The notes below the pieces were generated by a model. It had not been told where the DNA came from, searched no databases, and was given only the letters and a program-made list of their open reading frames with translations. Positions 32,444 through 35,186 of a stretch of 35,186 nucleotides of DNA are shown here, piece after piece. The stretch comes from an uncultured Anaerolineaceae bacterium (GTDB lineage: Bacteria; Chloroflexota; Anaerolineae; Anaerolineales; Anaerolineaceae). The stretch lies in NCBI GenBank assembly GCA_937863865.1, contig CALMHE010000189.1, positions 1-35,186 on the forward strand, given 5' to 3'. The position numbers were made by a program, and so were the translations under genes. How positions within the stretch are numbered: position 1 is the first letter of the stretch; every line of letters starts with the position of its first letter.

Positions 32444-35186
32444 ATGTTTCGCATCGTTCGCCATCAGGCTCTGACGCCCTCGACCTTCCTGTGGGAGGTG
32501 GAGGCTCCCGACGTGGCCGCCTCTGCGCAGCCCGGCCAGTTCGTGATGGTGCGCCTTCACGACGGCGCCGAGCGCATTCCGCTCACCATCGCCGACTTCG
32601 ACGCGGACCGCGGCACGGTCACCGTCGTGGTGCAGGCCCTGGGTCGATCGACCGGCGAGATGCGCGATCACTACCACGAGGGCGACACCTTCGCCGACTT
32701 CGTCGGGCCGCTGGGCATGCCCACCCACATCGAGCCCGCCGACCCCGCCGGCAGCCGCCACGTGGTGCTGGTCGGCGGCGGCCTCGGTGTTGCCCCGGTC
32801 TTCCCTCAGTTGCGGGCGTTCAAGCAGGCAGGTCACCGAACCACCTGCATCGTGGGCTTCCGCACCGCCGAGCACAGGTTCTGGGAGGACAGGTTAGCCC
32901 AGTGGGCAGACGAGCTGATCGTGTGCACCGACGATGGCAGCGCCGGCCGCGCCGGTCTGGTCACCGCCGCACTCGCAACGGTTGTCGACGCCGCGCGACC
33001 AGAACAGCTACCAGACCTGGTCGTGGCCATCGGCCCGATGGTGATGATGCGCGCGTGTGCCGAGGTCACCCGCGCCGCGGGCGTGCACACGGTTGCCTCG
33101 CTGAACACGATCATGGTCGACGGCACCGGCATGTGCGGTTCGTGTCGCGTCACTGTTGACGGCCAGACACGCTTCGCCTGCGTCGACGGCCCCGACTTCG
33201 ACGCGCATGCGGTCGACTTCGACGAACTGCTGCTGCGCAACCGTCGCTTCGACAGCGAGGAACGCGCTGCCGCGGCCGACTACGAGCACCGCTGCCAGGT
33301 GGAGGAGACCCTCTTCGTGCAGGGCAGGCGCACCTACAAGAAGCTGCGCGAGATCGAACCCACGAAGGTGCCGATGCCCGAACGCGACCCGGAGGTGCGG
33401 TCACGCACGTTCGACGAAGTGACGCTGGGTTACTCGTTGTCCGAGGCGCTACGCGAGGCCGAACGTTGCCTGCAGTGCAGCCGCCCGACCTGCATCAGCG
33501 GTTGCCCGGTCGCCATCGACATCCCGCGGTTCATCCGCCACCTGCTGGTGAAGGACATCGATGGCGCGTTGAGTGTGATTCGCGAGGCGAACATCCTGCC
33601 GTCGGTGTGCGGCCGCGTCTGCCCGCAGGAGACCCAGTGCGAGAGCCAGTGCGTGATCGCCCGCAAGATGGAGCCGGTTGCCATCGGCCGGCTCGAACGC
33701 TTCGTCGGCGACCACGGCACCGTGGCCACCCCCGCGATCGCTGCGTCGCACGGCACGCGCGCGGCGGTGGTCGGTTCCGGCCCCGCCGGTCTGGCGTGCG
33801 CGGCAGACCTTGCGCGGGCTGGCGTCGACGTGACGATCATCGAGGCGCTGCACGTGGCCGGCGGCGTGCTGCGCTACGGCATTCCGTCGTTCCGCCTGCC
33901 ACGCGACATCATCGATCGCGAGGTCGCGGGCTTGGTCGACCTCGGCGTGCACATCGAGACCGACAAGGTGGTGGGCCGCACGTTCACCGTGCACGACCTG
34001 CTCACCAGCCGCGGCTTCGATGCCGTCTTCCTCGGGGTGGGTGCGGGCGCGCCGTCCTTCCTTGGCATTCCGGGTGAGAACGCGGGCAGGGTGATCAGTG
34101 CCAACGAGTTCCTCACACGCGTGAACCTGATGGGCGGCGATCGCTTCCCCGACATCGACACGCCGGTGGGCATCGGCACCGACGTGGTGGTCATCGGCGC
34201 CGGCAACACCGCGATGGATTGCATGCGCGTCGCTCGACGCCTTGGCGCCGACGTTCGCTGCGTGTACCGCCGCAGCCGTGCAGAGGCCCCCGCACGGGCC
34301 GAGGAGCTGCGCCACGCCGAGGAGGAAGGCGTGCAGTTCCTCTTCCTGCACAACCCGGTGGAGGTGCTCACCGACGAGGCCGGCCTTGTGAGGGGGCTCC
34401 GCGTGGAACGCATGGAGCTGGGCGAGCCTGACGAGCGCGGCAGGCGCCGGCCCACGTCGACCGGCGAGATCAGCGACATCGTCTGCGACACGGTCGTGGT
34501 CGCGCTGGGCACCAATCCCAACCCGATCCTCACCCGCAACACTGCCGGTTTGGCACTCGACGATCGCGGCTACGTGGCGGCCGACCCGGTGAGCCAGGCG
34601 ACGAACCTGCCCGGGGTGTTCGCCGGTGGCGACATCGTCACCGGCGGTGCGACGGTGATCCTCGCGATGGGCGCGGGGCGACGAGCCGCCGCCGCGATGC
34701 TGGAGTACCTCGACTCCGGCACTGCCGCGCACTCCACCGTCGCCGAGCCGGCCGGGGGTCGGTTGTGCCCTCGTTGCCGTCGGCCCACCGAGAGCGACGG
34801 CGATGGCGACGAGGGTGTGTGCTGCGCGGGCAGCACCCTGTCGTGGCGTTGCACCGGTTGCTCGAAGCGCAGCGAGGGGTTCGCGTTCCCGTACGGCCGC
34901 TGCCCCGCTTGTGGCGGTGTGCTCGAGGTCATCGACGAGGCAATGCCAAGCGACACGGCACTCGACGACAGCGCAGTCGACGACACGGCACTCGACGGGG
35001 CCGCCCTCGAAGCCGTACGGCACGCATTCGAGATCGAGCTGGGTGGGCGCGACTTCTACACCGCCGCCGCCGCTCACACCACCGACGCGGCACTGCACGA
35101 CATGTTCGGCCGCCTGGCGAAGATGGAGCACGAGCGTGTCGATGTGCTCGTGCTCCATCTTCGCCAGGCGGCCGAACATGTCGTGC
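32444..35186 (+). CDS. NfnA-NfnB-zinc ribbon-rubrerythrin fusion (partial)
   Basis: One open frame from ATG 32444 to the window end, without a stop (at least 900 residues). Residues 1-about 220: ferredoxin-NADP reductase-like FAD/NAD domain (PGQFVMVRL, RIPLTIADFD, GGGLGVAPVFPQL). Residues 224-246: IMVDGTGMCGSCRV with C231, C234, C246 and D226, like the NfnA [2Fe-2S] site. From about 340: NfnB, with C342/C345/C350/C354 and a second Cys set CGRVCPQETQCESQC, FAD motif GSGPAG (444-449) and NADPH motif GAGNTAM near 585. Then a ribbon from C775 (CPRC, WRCTGC, CPACG) and a rubrerythrin-like helix pair (FEIELGGRDFY, KMEHE). Separate NfnA and NfnB bifurcate electrons between NADH, ferredoxin and NADPH. 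The added rubrerythrin module suggests peroxide reduction. Residues after about 898 come from the fold-back. Confidence 0.88.
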   Translation, partial: MFRIVRHQALTPSTFLWEVEAPDVAASAQPGQFVMVRLHDGAERIPLTIADFDADRGTVTVVVQALGRSTGEMRDHYHEGDTFADFVGPLGMPTHIEPADPAGSRHVVLVGGGLGVAPVFPQLRAFKQAGHRTTCIVGFRTAEHRFWEDRLAQWADELIVCTDDGSAGRAGLVTAALATVVDAARPEQLPDLVVAIGPMVMMRACAEVTRAAGVHTVASLNTIMVDGTGMCGSCRVTVDGQTRFACVDGPDFDAHAVDFDELLLRNRRFDSEERAAAADYEHRCQVEETLFVQGRRTYKKLREIEPTKVPMPERDPEVRSRTFDEVTLGYSLSEALREAERCLQCSRPTCISGCPVAIDIPRFIRHLLVKDIDGALSVIREANILPSVCGRVCPQETQCESQCVIARKMEPVAIGRLERFVGDHGTVATPAIAASHGTRAAVVGSGPAGLACAADLARAGVDVTIIEALHVAGGVLRYGIPSFRLPRDIIDREVAGLVDLGVHIETDKVVGRTFTVHDLLTSRGFDAVFLGVGAGAPSFLGIPGENAGRVISANEFLTRVNLMGGDRFPDIDTPVGIGTDVVVIGAGNTAMDCMRVARRLGADVRCVYRRSRAEAPARAEELRHAEEEGVQFLFLHNPVEVLTDEAGLVRGLRVERMELGEPDERGRRRPTSTGEISDIVCDTVVVALGTNPNPILTRNTAGLALDDRGYVAADPVSQATNLPGVFAGGDIVTGGATVILAMGAGRRAAAAMLEYLDSGTAAHSTVAEPAGGRLCPRCRRPTESDGDGDEGVCCAGSTLSWRCTGCSKRSEGFAFPYGRCPACGGVLEVIDEAMPSDTALDDSAVDDTALDGAALEAVRHAFEIELGGRDFYTAAAAHTTDAALHDMFGRLAKMEHERVDVLVLHLRQAAEHVV
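35095..35186. repeat. Perfect 41-bp terminal inverted repeat (fold-back)
   Basis: Bases 35095-35135 and 35146-35186 are exact reverse complements around a 10-nt centre, and the second arm ends at the last base of the window. The first arm codes for the rubrerythrin helix (DMFGRLAKMEHE); the second repeats it antisense. A contig-end artefact is much more likely than a natural hairpin in coding DNA. Confidence 0.85.

Noticed and set aside
33449-35179. A long antisense frame (576 codons) opposite the Nfn fusion
   Set aside because: The plus frame contains all cofactor motifs. The antisense start even lies in the fold-back, where it repeats the sense helix.

Overview
The window is a metagenome-style contig that joins DNA from two unrelated bacteria. 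Positions 1 to about 15745 read like a Chloroflexota genome of the Anaerolineae type: strong Shine-Dalgarno sites, AT-richer intergenic DNA with TATAAT-like boxes, and a DnaB/DnaD/DnaC-type replication cluster. Positions from about 15750 to the end read like a high-GC actinobacterium, probably Acidimicrobiia: G/C third positions, GTG starts, apparently leaderless genes, an LPxTG protein, and a drrAB/MarR unit. The taxonomic labels are inferences from gene content and style. The switch falls inside two truncated genes, a biotin carrier subunit and a DUF2064 glycosyltransferase, at about 15 bp of shared sequence. No mobile element lies there, so an assembly or library chimera is the simplest explanation. 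The last 92 bases form a perfect 41-bp inverted repeat, a second sign of an artefact.

Left part. The first two genes (minus) are an asparagine-synthetase-like protein that lacks the glutaminase cysteine, cut by the window edge, and an acyltransferase-3 membrane protein. Then come a small conserved basic protein with a terminator, a DUF3795 cysteine-rich protein divergent from an MFS transporter across a perfect dyad, a NUDIX hydrolase, and an unknown protein coupled to a double GNAT. Next are a flavodoxin-fold oxidoreductase, a HEAT-repeat protein behind a Fur-family-like box, and an ADP-ribosylglycohydrolase. The most coherent unit is the minus-strand replication operon 13264-9160: a small ORF, DUF151 nuclease-like protein, DnaB helicase, DnaD-like protein, and a DnaC/DnaI-type loader carrying two complete AAA+ modules. 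A degenerate response regulator follows on the plus strand. The beta and biotin subunits of a sodium-pumping decarboxylase end the left part.

Right part. It holds two glycosyltransferases, a sugar epimerase, a GT-C-like membrane protein and a DoxX-like protein. A methyltransferase-like/rhodanese fusion overlaps the end of MTA phosphorylase. These are followed by a GH20 hexosaminidase, a membrane-anchored proline-rich protein, ClpB with a large hairpin upstream, a Thr-rich LPxTG protein, a CapA-like protein, and a pentapeptide/DinB protein. A DrrAB-type exporter is divergent from a MarR regulator across a clear operator. The last gene is one long ORF fusing NfnA, NfnB, a zinc ribbon and a rubrerythrin-like domain.

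I saw no rRNA, tRNA, CRISPR array, insertion sequence or prophage. No single gene cluster here clearly forms an undescribed system. The best candidates for new biology are the double-AAA+ helicase loader operon with its small leading ORF, and the Nfn-rubrerythrin fusion.
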